From the NCBI GenBank assembly GCA_902776935.1, contig CACYRS010000016.1, positions 1 to 42,686 of the forward strand: 42,686 nt of DNA. Direction: 5' to 3'. Below the pieces are notes generated by a model, which made no database searches, had not been told where the DNA came from, and saw nothing but the letters and a program-made list of their open reading frames with translations. The translations under genes were made by a program, and so were the position numbers. This document shows, piece by piece, positions 7,657 through 16,605 of this stretch (the first letter of the stretch is position 1; every line of letters starts with the position of its first letter). Source of the DNA: an uncultured Prevotellaceae bacterium (GTDB taxonomy: Bacteria > Bacteroidota > Bacteroidia > Bacteroidales > Bacteroidaceae).

Positions 7657-8637
7657 CTATTTGAATAATGAATACTCTTTAACCTGCCAGGCCAGCTCGC
7701 CTGCACCAATGACATCGTGCTCCAGATCGTTGAACTCAGAAAGTACGAACTTAACGTTGCCCTTGGTGTTATGGAACACATTCTCCTCGAACGTGGCAAC
7801 CATTGGTTCCATAAGCCATTTTCCTGCACTTACTACAGGACCGGTGATAATAAACGCCTCTGGATTGAGCATCGAAGAATAGTTGGCAAGGCCCAAACCA
7901 AGCATCATACCTGTACGACGATATACCTCTATGGCCAGTTTGTCGCCCTTGTCGCACATCTCTGCAATCTTTTCTATCGACAAGTTCTCCTCAGAGCGCA
8001 TCAGAGAAGGCTCATCACTCTCTGAGAGCACCTCTTCAGCAGTCTTCAGGACACCTCTGATAGAGGTATAAGCCTCCAGACAACCTTTCTTTCCACAGCT
8101 ACACTGACGGCCGTTTGTCATGACACAAGTGTGACCTATCTCTCCAGCAAAGCCGTCATATCCCTGATGCACACGGCCATTAGAGAAGATACAGCTGCCC
8201 ATGCCACTGCCGAGAGTCACTACAACAAAGTCATTCATGCCTCGTGCACTACCAAAGGAATGTTCTGCAAGAGATGTGACATATGCATTATTCGCCAGAG
8301 CAACAGCCATACCTAACTGATCCTGCAACATCGCAGCAAGAGGTATTACGCCCTTCCAAGGCATGTTGGGAGAATTGACTATGCTACCCGAAAGGAAATG
8401 ACCACTGGGAGCACTGATACCTACCGAACGCACTTTATCATGACCTCCGCCTATCTCAATAAGTTTCATAATACTGCTAGACAGTTCTTGCAAGAAGCCA
8501 CCCACCTCAGGATAATCGGAAGTCTTTAAGATGTCTTTGGCAACAATTTCACCTTTTACATCTATGAGTGCGCTGAGTGTTTCATCACTCCTGATTATTA
8601 CTCCTATAACGTATTTTTTTATGCTTGCCGTACTCAT
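7657..8637 (-). CDS. ROK family protein, copy 3, probably inactive
   Basis: First gene of the five-gene operon, 326 residues. The zinc motif CSCGKKGCLEAYT and AGEIGHT are kept, so the fold should be intact. Two residues needed for kinase chemistry are changed: the phosphate-1 aspartate is Ile14 (VIIRSDET instead of DIGGT), and the base motif NDA is NNA (Asn117). I infer a non-catalytic protein, perhaps a sugar sensor or a partner of copies 1 and 2. The start is the ATG at 8637; an upstream in-frame TTG at 8643 is less likely. The 5' leader is only about 13 bases from the promoter at 8657-8687. Confidence 0.8.
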   Translation of the reverse strand: MSTASIKKYVIGVIIRSDETLSALIDVKGEIVAKDILKTSDYPEVGGFLQELSSSIMKLIEIGGGHDKVRSVGISAPSGHFLSGSIVNSPNMPWKGVIPLAAMLQDQLGMAVALANNAYVTSLAEHSFGSARGMNDFVVVTLGSGMGSCIFSNGRVHQGYDGFAGEIGHTCVMTNGRQCSCGKKGCLEAYTSIRGVLKTAEEVLSESDEPSLMRSEENLSIEKIAEMCDKGDKLAIEVYRRTGMMLGLGLANYSSMLNPEAFIITGPVVSAGKWLMEPMVATFEENVFHNTKGNVKFVLSEFNDLEHDVIGAGELAWQVKEYSLFK

Positions 8638-8656
8638 TCCCAAAAACTTTATGCCG

Positions 8657-8687
8657 CAAATATAAACATTTTTTCTGTATCACGCAA
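8657..8687 (-). promoter_or_regulatory. promoter of the ROK-menI-menF operon
   Basis: Read on the minus strand, TTG (8687-8685), a 20-nt spacer and TATATTTG (8664-8657) match the Bacteroidetes consensus. Transcription should start near 8650, just before the ATG at 8637. It is divergent from the lysS promoter about 40 bases away. Confidence 0.75.
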
Positions 8688-8725
8688 GTCTTTACGTATT
8701 TTTTTTGCAATTATTTAAACTATGC

Positions 8726-8756
8726 TTGCATTTTTCGTAGAAATTTCGTAACTTTG
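8726..8756 (+). promoter_or_regulatory. promoter of lysS-gpsA
   Basis: TTG at 8726-8728, a 20-nt spacer and TAACTTTG at 8749-8756 form a consensus Bacteroidetes promoter. The predicted start near 8763 gives a leader of about 27 bases before the lysS ATG. Confidence 0.8.
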
Positions 8757-8789
8757 CACCCACAAAATTGAAATATTCGAATATTTAAG

Positions 8790-10574
8790 ATGAACATTTT
8801 AGAATTAAGCGAACAAGAAATCGGAAGGCGTCAGAGCCTTCAGGAGCTCCGCAATATGGGTATTAACCCATATCCTGCAGCAGAGTTCCCCGTTACAGCA
8901 TGGAGCACAGATATCATTAACGAATTCGAGGATCTTCCCATCATAGGTAAAGACGAGGAGGGCAACGATATACGCGAGACAGCCACTCCAGAAAACAGTC
9001 GCATGGTAAGCATTGCCGGACGTATCATGAGCAAGAGCATCATGGGTAAGGCCGCCTTTGCTAAGCTGCAGGACTCGAAGGGACGTATCCAGGTGTACGT
9101 ACAGCGTGACTCTATCTGTCCAGGCGAAAACAAGGACTTATATAACATAGTATTTAAAAAGCTCCTCGACTTGGGAGACTTCATCGGTGTGAAGGGATAT
9201 GTGTTCCGTACAAAGACAGGCGAGATCAGCGTTCACGTAATGGAGATGACAGTATTGAGCAAGAGCCTGAAGCCACTGCCTGTAGTTAAGACGGATGCCG
9301 ACGGTAAGGTTTACGATGCCTTCGACGATCCCGAGCTGCGCTATCGTCAGCGTTATGTTGACCTCATTGTGAATGCTGGTGTAAAAGATACATTCCTCAA
9401 GCGTGCAACTATTATCCGCACGCTGCGTAATATCCTTGATAATGCAGGCTATACTGAGGTCGATACACCTATCCTGCAGAACATTGCAGGTGGTGCTTCG
9501 GCTCGTCCCTTCATCACCCATTTCAATGCGCTCAATCAGGATATGTATATGCGTATCGCCACTGAGCTCTACCTGAAGCGACTCATCGTAGGTGGTTTCG
9601 AGGGAGTCTACGAGATGGGTAAGAACTTCCGCAACGAGGGTATGGACAAGACCCATAACCCAGAGTTTACCTGTATGGAGCTATATGTAAGCTACAAGGA
9701 CCTGCTATGGGGTATGACCTTCACTGAGAATATGCTTGAGAAGATCTGTACTGCTGTCAACGGCAAGCCCGAGGTTGAGATCGATGGCAACATCATCTCC
9801 TTCAAGGCTCCATTCCGTCGCCTGCCTATCCTCGACGCCATCAAGGAGAAGACCGGTTTCGACTGTGATGGCAAGACTGAGGATGAGATCCGCCAGTTCT
9901 GCCTCTCCAAGGGCATGGATGTCGACGAGACCATGGGTAAGGGCAAGCTCATCGACGAGCTGTTTGGTGAGTTCTGCGAGGGCTCATTCATCCAGCCTAC
10001 CTTCATCACCGACTATCCCGTCGAGATGTCACCGCTCACCAAGATGCACCGCTCTAAGCCCGGACTCACCGAGCGTTTCGAGTTGATGGTTAATGGTAAG
10101 GAGCTGGCTAATGCATATTCTGAGCTCAACGATCCTATCGATCAGGAGGAGCGTTTCGTAGAGCAGATGAAGCTTGCTGACAAGGGTGATGACGAGGCAA
10201 TGATTATCGACCAGGACTTTTTGCGCGCGTTACAGTACGGTATGCCTCCCACGTTTGGTATCGGTATTGGTATCGACCGTCTGGTAATGCTGCTCACAGG
10301 CAAGTTTGCTATTGGTGAGGTGATGCTGTTCCCACAGATGAAGCCTGAGAAGAAGATGCCTCAGAGCACACCTGCTGAGTGGGCAGAGATTGGCGTAGCT
10401 GAAGACTGGGTACCAGTACTGCGCAAGGCCGGTTTTAACCTCATCCAGAACATCAAGGATGAGAAGCCACAGGGTCTCCAGCAGAAGATTGGTGATATAG
10501 TAAAGAAATACAAGCTCGAACTTCAGAAGCCATCTGTTGACGAAGTCGCTGCTTGGATTGAAAAGGCGCAATAA
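8790..10574 (+). CDS. lysS: lysyl-tRNA synthetase, class II
   Basis: Charges tRNA-Lys with lysine using ATP. The 594-residue protein has an N-terminal OB fold for the anticodon (residues about 70-175: VSIAGRIMSKSIMGKAAFAKL). A class II catalytic core follows, with motif 2 at RNEGMDKTHNPEFTCMELY and motif 3 at GIGIGIDRLVMLLT. A C-terminal extension of about 70 residues (PAEWAEIGVAEDW to the end) is usual in Bacteroidetes LysRS and explains the length above the roughly 500 residues of E. coli. The gene has its own consensus promoter, and its TAA overlaps the ATG of gpsA (TAATG). Confidence 0.97.
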   Translation: MNILELSEQEIGRRQSLQELRNMGINPYPAAEFPVTAWSTDIINEFEDLPIIGKDEEGNDIRETATPENSRMVSIAGRIMSKSIMGKAAFAKLQDSKGRIQVYVQRDSICPGENKDLYNIVFKKLLDLGDFIGVKGYVFRTKTGEISVHVMEMTVLSKSLKPLPVVKTDADGKVYDAFDDPELRYRQRYVDLIVNAGVKDTFLKRATIIRTLRNILDNAGYTEVDTPILQNIAGGASARPFITHFNALNQDMYMRIATELYLKRLIVGGFEGVYEMGKNFRNEGMDKTHNPEFTCMELYVSYKDLLWGMTFTENMLEKICTAVNGKPEVEIDGNIISFKAPFRRLPILDAIKEKTGFDCDGKTEDEIRQFCLSKGMDVDETMGKGKLIDELFGEFCEGSFIQPTFITDYPVEMSPLTKMHRSKPGLTERFELMVNGKELANAYSELNDPIDQEERFVEQMKLADKGDDEAMIIDQDFLRALQYGMPPTFGIGIGIDRLVMLLTGKFAIGEVMLFPQMKPEKKMPQSTPAEWAEIGVAEDWVPVLRKAGFNLIQNIKDEKPQGLQQKIGDIVKKYKLELQKPSVDEVAAWIEKAQ

Positions 10575-11569
10575 TGTTCGACTGCGGTAAAATAGCAATA
10601 ATCGGAGGTGGTAGCTGGGCAACAGCTATCGCCAAGATTATTGTTGGGCACACTCATCATATCGGATGGTATATGCGTCGTGACGACCGTATAGATGACT
10701 TCCGTCGCATGGGTCATAACCCAGCCTATCTTACCAGCGTACATTTTGACATCAATGAGATATTCTTCAGTAGCGACATCAATAAGATTGTACAACAGTA
10801 CGACACCCTGGTGTTTGTTACTCCTTCGCCATACCTTAAGAGTCATCTTAAGAAACTGAAGACCCGTATTCGTGACAAATTCGTTATCACGGCTATCAAG
10901 GGTATCGTCCCTGACGAGAACCTTGTTTGTAGCGAGTATTTCCATCAGGTATTTGATGTGCCATATGATAACCTCGCATGTCTCGGAGGTCCCTCTCATG
11001 CTGAGGAGGTGGCTCTGGAGAGACTAAGCTACCTCACTGTAGGATGCTCTGATCGCGAGAAGGCACAGGCATTTGCCAATGTGCTAAGCAGCGAGTATAT
11101 CAAGACCAAGATATCTACAGACGTGATAGGTATCGAGTATTCTTCAGTTCTAAAGAATGTGTATGCCATCGCTGCAGGTATTTGTAGCGGACTGAAGTAT
11201 GGCGATAATTTCCAGGCTGTTCTTATGGCGAATGCCGTGCAGGAGATGAACCGTTTCCTTAAGGCCGTACATCCTATAGAGAGGAATGCCTATGACTCTG
11301 TTTATCTCGGTGATCTACTGGTGACAGGTTATTCTAATTTCTCCAGAAACAGGACTTTCGGAACCATGATCGGAAAGGGATATTCTGTCAAATCAGCCCA
11401 GATAGAGATGGAGATGATTGCCGAGGGATATTTCGGAACAAAGTGCATGAAGGAGATTAACCGTCATTGTCATGTGAACATGCCGATATTAGACGCTGTT
11501 TATAATATATTGTACGAACGCATCTCACCACAGATTGAGATTAAGCTTCTGACAGACTCGTTCAGATAA
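10574..11569 (+). CDS. gpsA: glycerol-3-phosphate dehydrogenase [NAD(P)+]
   Basis: Reduces dihydroxyacetone phosphate to sn-glycerol 3-phosphate for phospholipid synthesis. The 331 residues start with a Rossmann motif IAIIGGGSWATAIAK. They continue with FVTPSPYLKSHL, the AIKGIVPDENLV strand, LGGPSHAEEV and the catalytic-lysine helix YSSVLKNVYAIAAGICSGLKYGDN, then LGDLLVTGYSNFSRNRTFG. All are canonical. Start and lysS stop overlap by one base, pointing to coupled translation. The lysS-gpsA pair, usually followed by pgi, recurs in Bacteroidales; here bipA and a HAD gene lie between gpsA and pgi, and pgi is on the other strand. Confidence 0.95.
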   Translation: MFDCGKIAIIGGGSWATAIAKIIVGHTHHIGWYMRRDDRIDDFRRMGHNPAYLTSVHFDINEIFFSSDINKIVQQYDTLVFVTPSPYLKSHLKKLKTRIRDKFVITAIKGIVPDENLVCSEYFHQVFDVPYDNLACLGGPSHAEEVALERLSYLTVGCSDREKAQAFANVLSSEYIKTKISTDVIGIEYSSVLKNVYAIAAGICSGLKYGDNFQAVLMANAVQEMNRFLKAVHPIERNAYDSVYLGDLLVTGYSNFSRNRTFGTMIGKGYSVKSAQIEMEMIAEGYFGTKCMKEINRHCHVNMPILDAVYNILYERISPQIEIKLLTDSFR

Positions 11570-11587
11570 GATTTTTTTGCTCTTAGA

Positions 11588-11619
11588 TTTGGTAATGTCG
11601 GCTGATTTTAGTAATTTTG
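11588..11619 (+). promoter_or_regulatory. promoter of bipA
   Basis: TTTG at 11588-11591, a 20-nt spacer and TAATTTTG at 11612-11619, followed by the bipA ATG at 11642. This gives bipA its own transcription start after gpsA. Confidence 0.75.
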
Positions 11620-11641
11620 CAGCCGTTTTCTATTAATAGGT

Positions 11642-13453
11642 ATGCAGGATATACGTAATATTGCTATTATAGCTCACGTAGACCACGGTAAGACTACACT
11701 GGTCGACAAGATGATGCTTGCTGGAAATCTCTTCCGTGAGGGACAGAATCTCAGCAATCAGGTGTTGGATGCTAATGACCTCGAGCGTGAACGAGGCATA
11801 ACCATTCTCTCGAAGAATGTGTCAATCAACTGGAAGGGTGTGAAGATTAACATCATCGACACTCCGGGACACTCAGACTTCGGAGGTGAGGTAGAGCGAG
11901 TATTGAACATGGCCGATGGCTGTCTTCTTCTCGTAGATGCCTTCGAGGGTCCTATGCCACAGACGCGTTTTGTGTTGCAGAAGGCTCTGCAGATTGGTCT
12001 GAAGCCTATTGTGGTTGTCAACAAGGTTGACAAGCCCAACTGTCGTCCTGAGGAGGTCTATGAGATGGTGTTCGACTTGATGTTCTCTCTTAATGCCACT
12101 GAGGATCAGCTTGATTTCCCTGTGGTATATGGTTCTGCAAAGAACGGATGGATGGGTGAAGACTGGAAGACACCTACAGACAACATCACATATCTTCTCG
12201 ACAAGATCATCGAGGTGATACCAGCTCCAAAGCAGATAGAGGGTACTCCACAGATGCTTATCACATCACTCGACTATTCAAGCTATCAGGGACGTATTGC
12301 CGTAGGTCGTGTTCATCGCGGACGGGTTAAGGATGGCATGCAGGTAACGATAGCTCATCGTGATGGTTCGATTGAGAAGACGAAGATCAAGGAGCTCCAC
12401 ACTTTCGAAGGTATGGGACATGTCCGTACAGAGAGTGTTGACTGCGGCGATATCTGTGCTGTCATCGGACTGGATAAGTTTGAGATTGGTGACACCATCT
12501 GTGACATCGAGAATCCTGAGCCCCTGCCACCTATTGCCATCGACGAGCCGACAATGTCGATGCTCTTCACCATCAACGATTCACCATTCTTCGGAAAAGA
12601 AGGTAAGTTTGTTACCTCTCGTCATATCAACGACCGATTGGAGAAGGAACTTGAGAAGAACCTCGCATTGAGAGTAGAGCCTTTCGAGGATTCTACAGAC
12701 AAGTGGATTGTCTCTGGTCGTGGTGTGTTGCATCTCTCAGTGCTCGTAGAGACCATGCGTCGTGAGGGATATGAGTTGCAGGTAGGACAGCCACAGGTAA
12801 TCTATAAGGAGATTGACGGTAAGAAGTGCGAGCCTATCGAGGAACTGACAATCAATGTTCCAGAAGAGTTCTCATCAAAGATGATTGATATGGTTACCCG
12901 TCGTAAGGGTGAGATGACATCTATGGAGAGTCAGGGTGAGCGTGTAAACATCGAGTTTGATATTCCTTCACGTGGTATCATCGGACTGCGTACAAATGTG
13001 CTTACTGCTTCTCAGGGTGAGGCCATTATGGCTCATCGCTTCAAGGAGTATCAGCCATACAAGGGTGAGATAGAACGTCGTGTAAACGGTTCGATGATTT
13101 CCATGGATACCGGCAACGCTTTCGCATACGCTATCGACAAGCTTCAGGATCGTGGTAAGTTCTTTATCGATCCAGGAGAGGATGTATACATGGGACAGGT
13201 TGTAGGTGAACATGTTCATGATAACGACCTCGTGGTGAATGTCTGCAAGGCCAAGCAGTTGACTAACGTTCGTGCCTCTGGTACTGACGATAAGGCCCGC
13301 ATCATTCCTAAGACAGTGATGAGTCTTGAGGAGTGTCTAGAGTACATCAAGCAGGATGAACTTGTGGAAGTCACTCCAAAGTCAATGCGAATGAGAAAGG
13401 TAATCCTGGATCACGACCAGCGTAAAAAAGCATCAATACAGAAGGATAAATAA
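11642..13453 (+). CDS. typA: ribosome-associated GTPase BipA/TypA
   Basis: Translational GTPase of the EF-G class that binds the ribosome and assists 50S assembly and stress responses. At 603 residues it has the family length. The G domain shows [14 protein letters not shown] (G1), RGITI (G2), [15 protein letters not shown] (G3) and NKVDKP (G4). Domain II contains [16 protein letters not shown]. The C-terminal half has the BipA-type [24 protein letters not shown] and [12 protein letters not shown] segments. It is transcribed alone from a consensus promoter and ends 1-2 bases before a perfect terminator hairpin. Confidence 0.96.
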   Translation: MQDIRNIAIIAHVDHGKTTLVDKMMLAGNLFREGQNLSNQVLDANDLERERGITILSKNVSINWKGVKINIIDTPGHSDFGGEVERVLNMADGCLLLVDAFEGPMPQTRFVLQKALQIGLKPIVVVNKVDKPNCRPEEVYEMVFDLMFSLNATEDQLDFPVVYGSAKNGWMGEDWKTPTDNITYLLDKIIEVIPAPKQIEGTPQMLITSLDYSSYQGRIAVGRVHRGRVKDGMQVTIAHRDGSIEKTKIKELHTFEGMGHVRTESVDCGDICAVIGLDKFEIGDTICDIENPEPLPPIAIDEPTMSMLFTINDSPFFGKEGKFVTSRHINDRLEKELEKNLALRVEPFEDSTDKWIVSGRGVLHLSVLVETMRREGYELQVGQPQVIYKEIDGKKCEPIEELTINVPEEFSSKMIDMVTRRKGEMTSMESQGERVNIEFDIPSRGIIGLRTNVLTASQGEAIMAHRFKEYQPYKGEIERRVNGSMISMDTGNAFAYAIDKLQDRGKFFIDPGEDVYMGQVVGEHVHDNDLVVNVCKAKQLTNVRASGTDDKARIIPKTVMSLEECLEYIKQDELVEVTPKSMRMRKVILDHDQRKKASIQKDK

Positions 13454-13484
13454 AGAAAGTGTAGCTTTGAGCTACACTTTCTTT
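13452..13484. terminator. bidirectional terminator between typA and HAD gene
   Basis: A perfect 15-bp stem (13452-13466 with 13470-13484, sequence AAAGAAAGTGTAGCT and its complement) encloses a TTG loop. The stem ends carry the A- and T-rich flanks needed in each direction. It begins within the typA stop codon region and ends on the stop codon of the convergent HAD gene, so it serves both transcripts. Confidence 0.93.
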
Positions 13485-14212
13485 TATATAGACATTATCA
13501 GGCTTTTCCAGTTATCGCTGAAGTCTGTCATCTTAGGGAAGAGCAGGTCTGCATTCGCATCAAGCAATACCTGTGCAGGCAGAGGACCAGTATTCACTGC
13601 GATAGTAAAAATCCGTGCAGCCACTCCGGCTCTCACTCCCAAAGGTGCATTCTCTACCACGAAAGCCTCCCAAGGATTCAGGCCACCTGCTTTCTTAAGA
13701 CCTGTAAGATAAGGATCGGGATTGGGCTTACCACGTTTCACATCATAGGCTGTGGTGATATGACTCTCATCGACAAATTCCCCAAAGTCTTTCAGTATCC
13801 TCTTTATCAATGGCTTCTGACCACTGCCTGTAACGATACCTATCTCCTTACCTCCGGCTTTAATCTGAGTCATAAGTTCCTTTATTCCTGGCATGATGGG
13901 AGCCTCGGGCATCTCATGGAAGATACGGCTCTTCTCGTCATACATCCTCTGTGCCTCAGCCTCTTCAATCTCACGACCTTGCTGTTTCAACACCATCATA
14001 CGGATGGTATCCACACCCCGCGCACCTTCTGTGGCATAGGCATCGTCGGCTGTCATCTCAATGCCAAACTTCTTCATGCTCTCCTGCCAGGCGACAGCAT
14101 GATTAGGCATGGAGTCATATAGCACTCCATCCATATCAAAGAGCACGGCCTTGAGGTTGATACTCTCAAAGCCGTGTCTTTCTAAGTATTGTTTTATCGC
14201 TACTGCGAACAT
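13484..14212 (-). CDS. HAD-superfamily hydrolase (beta-phosphoglucomutase-like)
   Basis: A 242-residue HAD phosphatase with the C1-cap arrangement of the beta-PGM/phosphatase group. Motif I is LFDMDGVLYDSM (nucleophile and acid/base Asp), motif II GIVTGSG, and motif III the Lys in KRGKPNPDPYL. Motif IV is VVENAPLGVRAG, where the usual E-D pair is E-N, so Mg2+ binding may be altered. A sugar phosphate is the likely substrate class; I cannot name it. Its ATG overlaps the pgi stop (TGATG), so it is translated with pgi. About 20 residues precede the usual start of the fold. Confidence 0.8.
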   Translation of the reverse strand: MFAVAIKQYLERHGFESINLKAVLFDMDGVLYDSMPNHAVAWQESMKKFGIEMTADDAYATEGARGVDTIRMMVLKQQGREIEEAEAQRMYDEKSRIFHEMPEAPIMPGIKELMTQIKAGGKEIGIVTGSGQKPLIKRILKDFGEFVDESHITTAYDVKRGKPNPDPYLTGLKKAGGLNPWEAFVVENAPLGVRAGVAARIFTIAVNTGPLPAQVLLDANADLLFPKMTDFSDNWKSLIMSI

Positions 14213-15558
14213 CAGCCCAAGCGCTCTTTTATAGCTTTGCTCTCTGCCTCGTAGCCTGGCTTGTCCAACAGGGCAAACATATTCTTCTTGTAAGCCTCAA
14301 CACCTGGCTGGTTGAAAGGATTAACACCCAGGATATTACCACTGATACCACAGGCAATCTCGAAGAAGTAGATGAGCTGTCCGAGATAGTACTCAGAGAG
14401 ACGAGGAATAGAGATGCGGATGTTTGGTACACCACCATCCACGTGAGCCAGCTGTGTTCCGAGCTCTGCCATCTTGTTTACCTCATCAACGCGCTTGCCA
14501 GCGAGGAAGTTCAGACCATCGAGGTTCTCCTCATCATTTGGAAAGAGCAGTTTCTTCTCTGGCTCCTCGATGCTGATGACTGTCTCGAAGATGGTACGCT
14601 CACCTTCCTGAATCCACTGTCCCATAGAGTGAAGGTCGGTGGTGAAGTCTACTGATGCAGGGAAGATACCCTTCAGATCCTTACCCTCAGACTCTCCATA
14701 GAGCTGCTTCCACCACTCACTCATGAAGTGGAGCTTTGGCTGGAAGTTAACCATGATCTCAATCTTCTTACCACTCTGATACAAGCCATTGCGCAGGGCA
14801 GCATACTGAGCAGCAGGATTCTCTGCGAAAGGAACATCCTTGCCACAAGCCTTCTCCATATCCTGAGCACCACCTACGAGATCCTTAATGCTGAAACCAG
14901 CACATGCGATAGGCAGCAGACCTACTGGAGTCAATACAGAGAAACGACCACCTACATTGTCTGGGATGATGAAGCTCTTGTAACCCTCCTTGTCGGCACA
15001 GGTACGGGCAGCACCCTTCTTGGCATCAGTAACGGCAACGATAACCTTCTTTGCCTCCTCCTTGCCACGCTGAGCCTCACACTGCTTCTTCAACAGACGG
15101 AAGGTCAGGGCTGTCTCTGTTGTGGTACCACTCTTAGAGATGTTGATAACACCAAACTTCTTTCCCTTAAGATACTCTGTGAGTTCGAACAGATAATCCT
15201 CACCAATATTGTTACCTGCAAAGAGGATAGTTGGATTACTCTTGTCAGCTACAAGCCAAGCAAAGCTATTACTCAGTGCCTCGATGACAGCTCTTGCTCC
15301 AAGGTAAGAACCACCGATACCTGCCACTACGATAGCCTCGCAGTTGGCGCGGAGTGTATCAGCACAAGCCTGCAACTCATCGAGGAATGCAGGAGTGATG
15401 CTTGATGGCAGATGAAGCCATCCAAGGAAATCATTACCAGGACAAGTTCCCTCTTCAAGAGCTTTCTGTGCTTCTTTTACTTTTGGCTCAAAAGCCTCTA
15501 CTGCGCCAGCCTCAAGGAAGCAAGCAGCCTTCGTGATGTCAAGACTTATATTTTTCAT
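14212..15558 (-). CDS. pgi: glucose-6-phosphate isomerase
   Basis: Interconverts glucose 6-phosphate and fructose 6-phosphate in glycolysis and gluconeogenesis. The start is placed at [11 protein letters not shown], giving 448 residues, the length of the short bacterial Pgi form. An upstream in-frame extension to 15606 would overlap the promoter. SIS-type features are [16 protein letters not shown] and [19 protein letters not shown]. Active-site segments include [14 protein letters not shown], the helix with [19 protein letters not shown], and [10 protein letters not shown] near the C-terminus. Its stop overlaps the start of the HAD gene. Confidence 0.95.
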   Translation of the reverse strand: MKNISLDITKAACFLEAGAVEAFEPKVKEAQKALEEGTCPGNDFLGWLHLPSSITPAFLDELQACADTLRANCEAIVVAGIGGSYLGARAVIEALSNSFAWLVADKSNPTILFAGNNIGEDYLFELTEYLKGKKFGVINISKSGTTTETALTFRLLKKQCEAQRGKEEAKKVIVAVTDAKKGAARTCADKEGYKSFIIPDNVGGRFSVLTPVGLLPIACAGFSIKDLVGGAQDMEKACGKDVPFAENPAAQYAALRNGLYQSGKKIEIMVNFQPKLHFMSEWWKQLYGESEGKDLKGIFPASVDFTTDLHSMGQWIQEGERTIFETVISIEEPEKKLLFPNDEENLDGLNFLAGKRVDEVNKMAELGTQLAHVDGGVPNIRISIPRLSEYYLGQLIYFFEIACGISGNILGVNPFNQPGVEAYKKNMFALLDKPGYEAESKAIKERLG

Positions 15559-15595
15559 CTTTTTGTTAATTATTGGGTTTGTTATATTCTGCCCG

Positions 15596-15627
15596 CAAAG
15601 ATACAAACATTTTTCGAGACCGCCAAA
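15596..15627 (-). promoter_or_regulatory. promoter of pgi
   Basis: On the minus strand TTTG (15627-15624), 20 nt, then TATCTTTG (15603-15596), a consensus Bacteroidetes promoter. The start near 15589 leaves a leader of about 30 bases before ATG 15558, which decides the pgi start. It directly follows the stop of the upstream lipoprotein gene (15631). Confidence 0.8.
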
Positions 15628-15630
15628 TAT

Positions 15631-16605
15631 TTATATTGATTTTTGCAACGACAGACGACGAATGGCAAAGATGAAATAAGCTATCAGCAACGGATAACCA
15701 ATATAATATAATGTTGTGACACTGAAGACGACATAGTCGACAGCACATACAGCAGCCAATCCTCCAAGATATAGCAGAGCCTCACCAAGAGACAGATGAT
15801 GACGGATATCATCGATAGTAGCTATTGCAACAATCACAATGGTCCATATTGACGACACGAAAAGTCCCAGATGCCAAGGCAGAGCCCATGGATTGAGTGA
15901 AGGATGATAATAGAAATGCCGCCATGATTCCGGACCAAAGAGTTGGATACTGCTATAGAGTACTGCAGAAGAAGATATCAGAAGACAAAGCAAGGTGGGA
16001 TAGAAAGAAGGGATATCATTGAAATGGACTATCTTCGCACCCTTTCTCATAAGACGACGAAGACCGTATGCTCCTCCTACCAACACACAGAAAGCAAGGA
16101 AGACAAGCAGGTGAGCATCAGAGAAATAATCGATAAACTGACTTATAGGATCATCTGGAGAAACAGCCTTGAGGAGTTCACTCTCACGGATCCAGCCTTG
16201 AGTTAGTTGATCGCGGGCCACCTTTACCCATACGGAATCAATAGAATCGGAGGGGACAGTACGGATATCGGCGACAACGACTCTCTCATGACATAGTAGT
16301 TTGATGGAGTCGACGAGCGACAGCAATGGCATGGTCTCATAGCCTGCAGTAAACTCAGAAGTTAAGATATCCGGCACAGGCATCATCTCACTCTGCTGCT
16401 CCAGTATATTCAAAGAGTCACGACTTACAACGAAATTATATCCTTGAGTATAGTGATGAGTGGTATAGAATGATATGGAGTCTAGCTGTTGCTCTGTAAG
16501 ATTCCAGGCATCAGAGGTCAGTGGTCCCTGATTATAGCATGAGATGCAAAAGAATAAATGAAAGATGATAAATGACAGACCTATCAGACTACGTCGCATA
16601 AACAT
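15631..16605 (-). CDS. predicted lipoprotein with SH3-like and membrane domains
   Basis: I do not recognise a named family. The N-terminus MRRSLIGLSFIIFHLFFCISC is a lipoprotein-type signal with a lipobox ending in Cys. Residues about 85-145 (ERVVVADIRTVPSDS, DSVWVKVARDQLTQGWIRESEL) look like a bacterial SH3-type module. The second half has about five hydrophobic segments (HLLVFLAFCVLVGGAYGL, FYPTLLCLLISSSAVLY, PWHLGLFVSSIWTIVIVAIATI, ALLYLGGLAAVCAVDYVVF, YYIGYPLLIAYFIFAI). The first ATG (16605) overlaps the U32 gene by 17 bases; a start two codons later (16599) is equally possible. It is last in the operon that begins with the kinase module. Confidence 0.7.
   Translation of the reverse strand: MFMRRSLIGLSFIIFHLFFCISCYNQGPLTSDAWNLTEQQLDSISFYTTHHYTQGYNFVVSRDSLNILEQQSEMMPVPDILTSEFTAGYETMPLLSLVDSIKLLCHERVVVADIRTVPSDSIDSVWVKVARDQLTQGWIRESELLKAVSPDDPISQFIDYFSDAHLLVFLAFCVLVGGAYGLRRLMRKGAKIVHFNDIPSFYPTLLCLLISSSAVLYSSIQLFGPESWRHFYYHPSLNPWALPWHLGLFVSSIWTIVIVAIATIDDIRHHLSLGEALLYLGGLAAVCAVDYVVFSVTTLYYIGYPLLIAYFIFAIRRLSLQKSI

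Noticed and set aside
14728-15405. A 225-residue open frame on the strand opposite pgi.
   Set aside because: It is antisense to a clear Pgi coding sequence and its translation is low-complexity and Cys/Leu/Thr-rich; the same holds for frames opposite the ABC-F gene (30447-31382) and the M13 gene (28189-29010).
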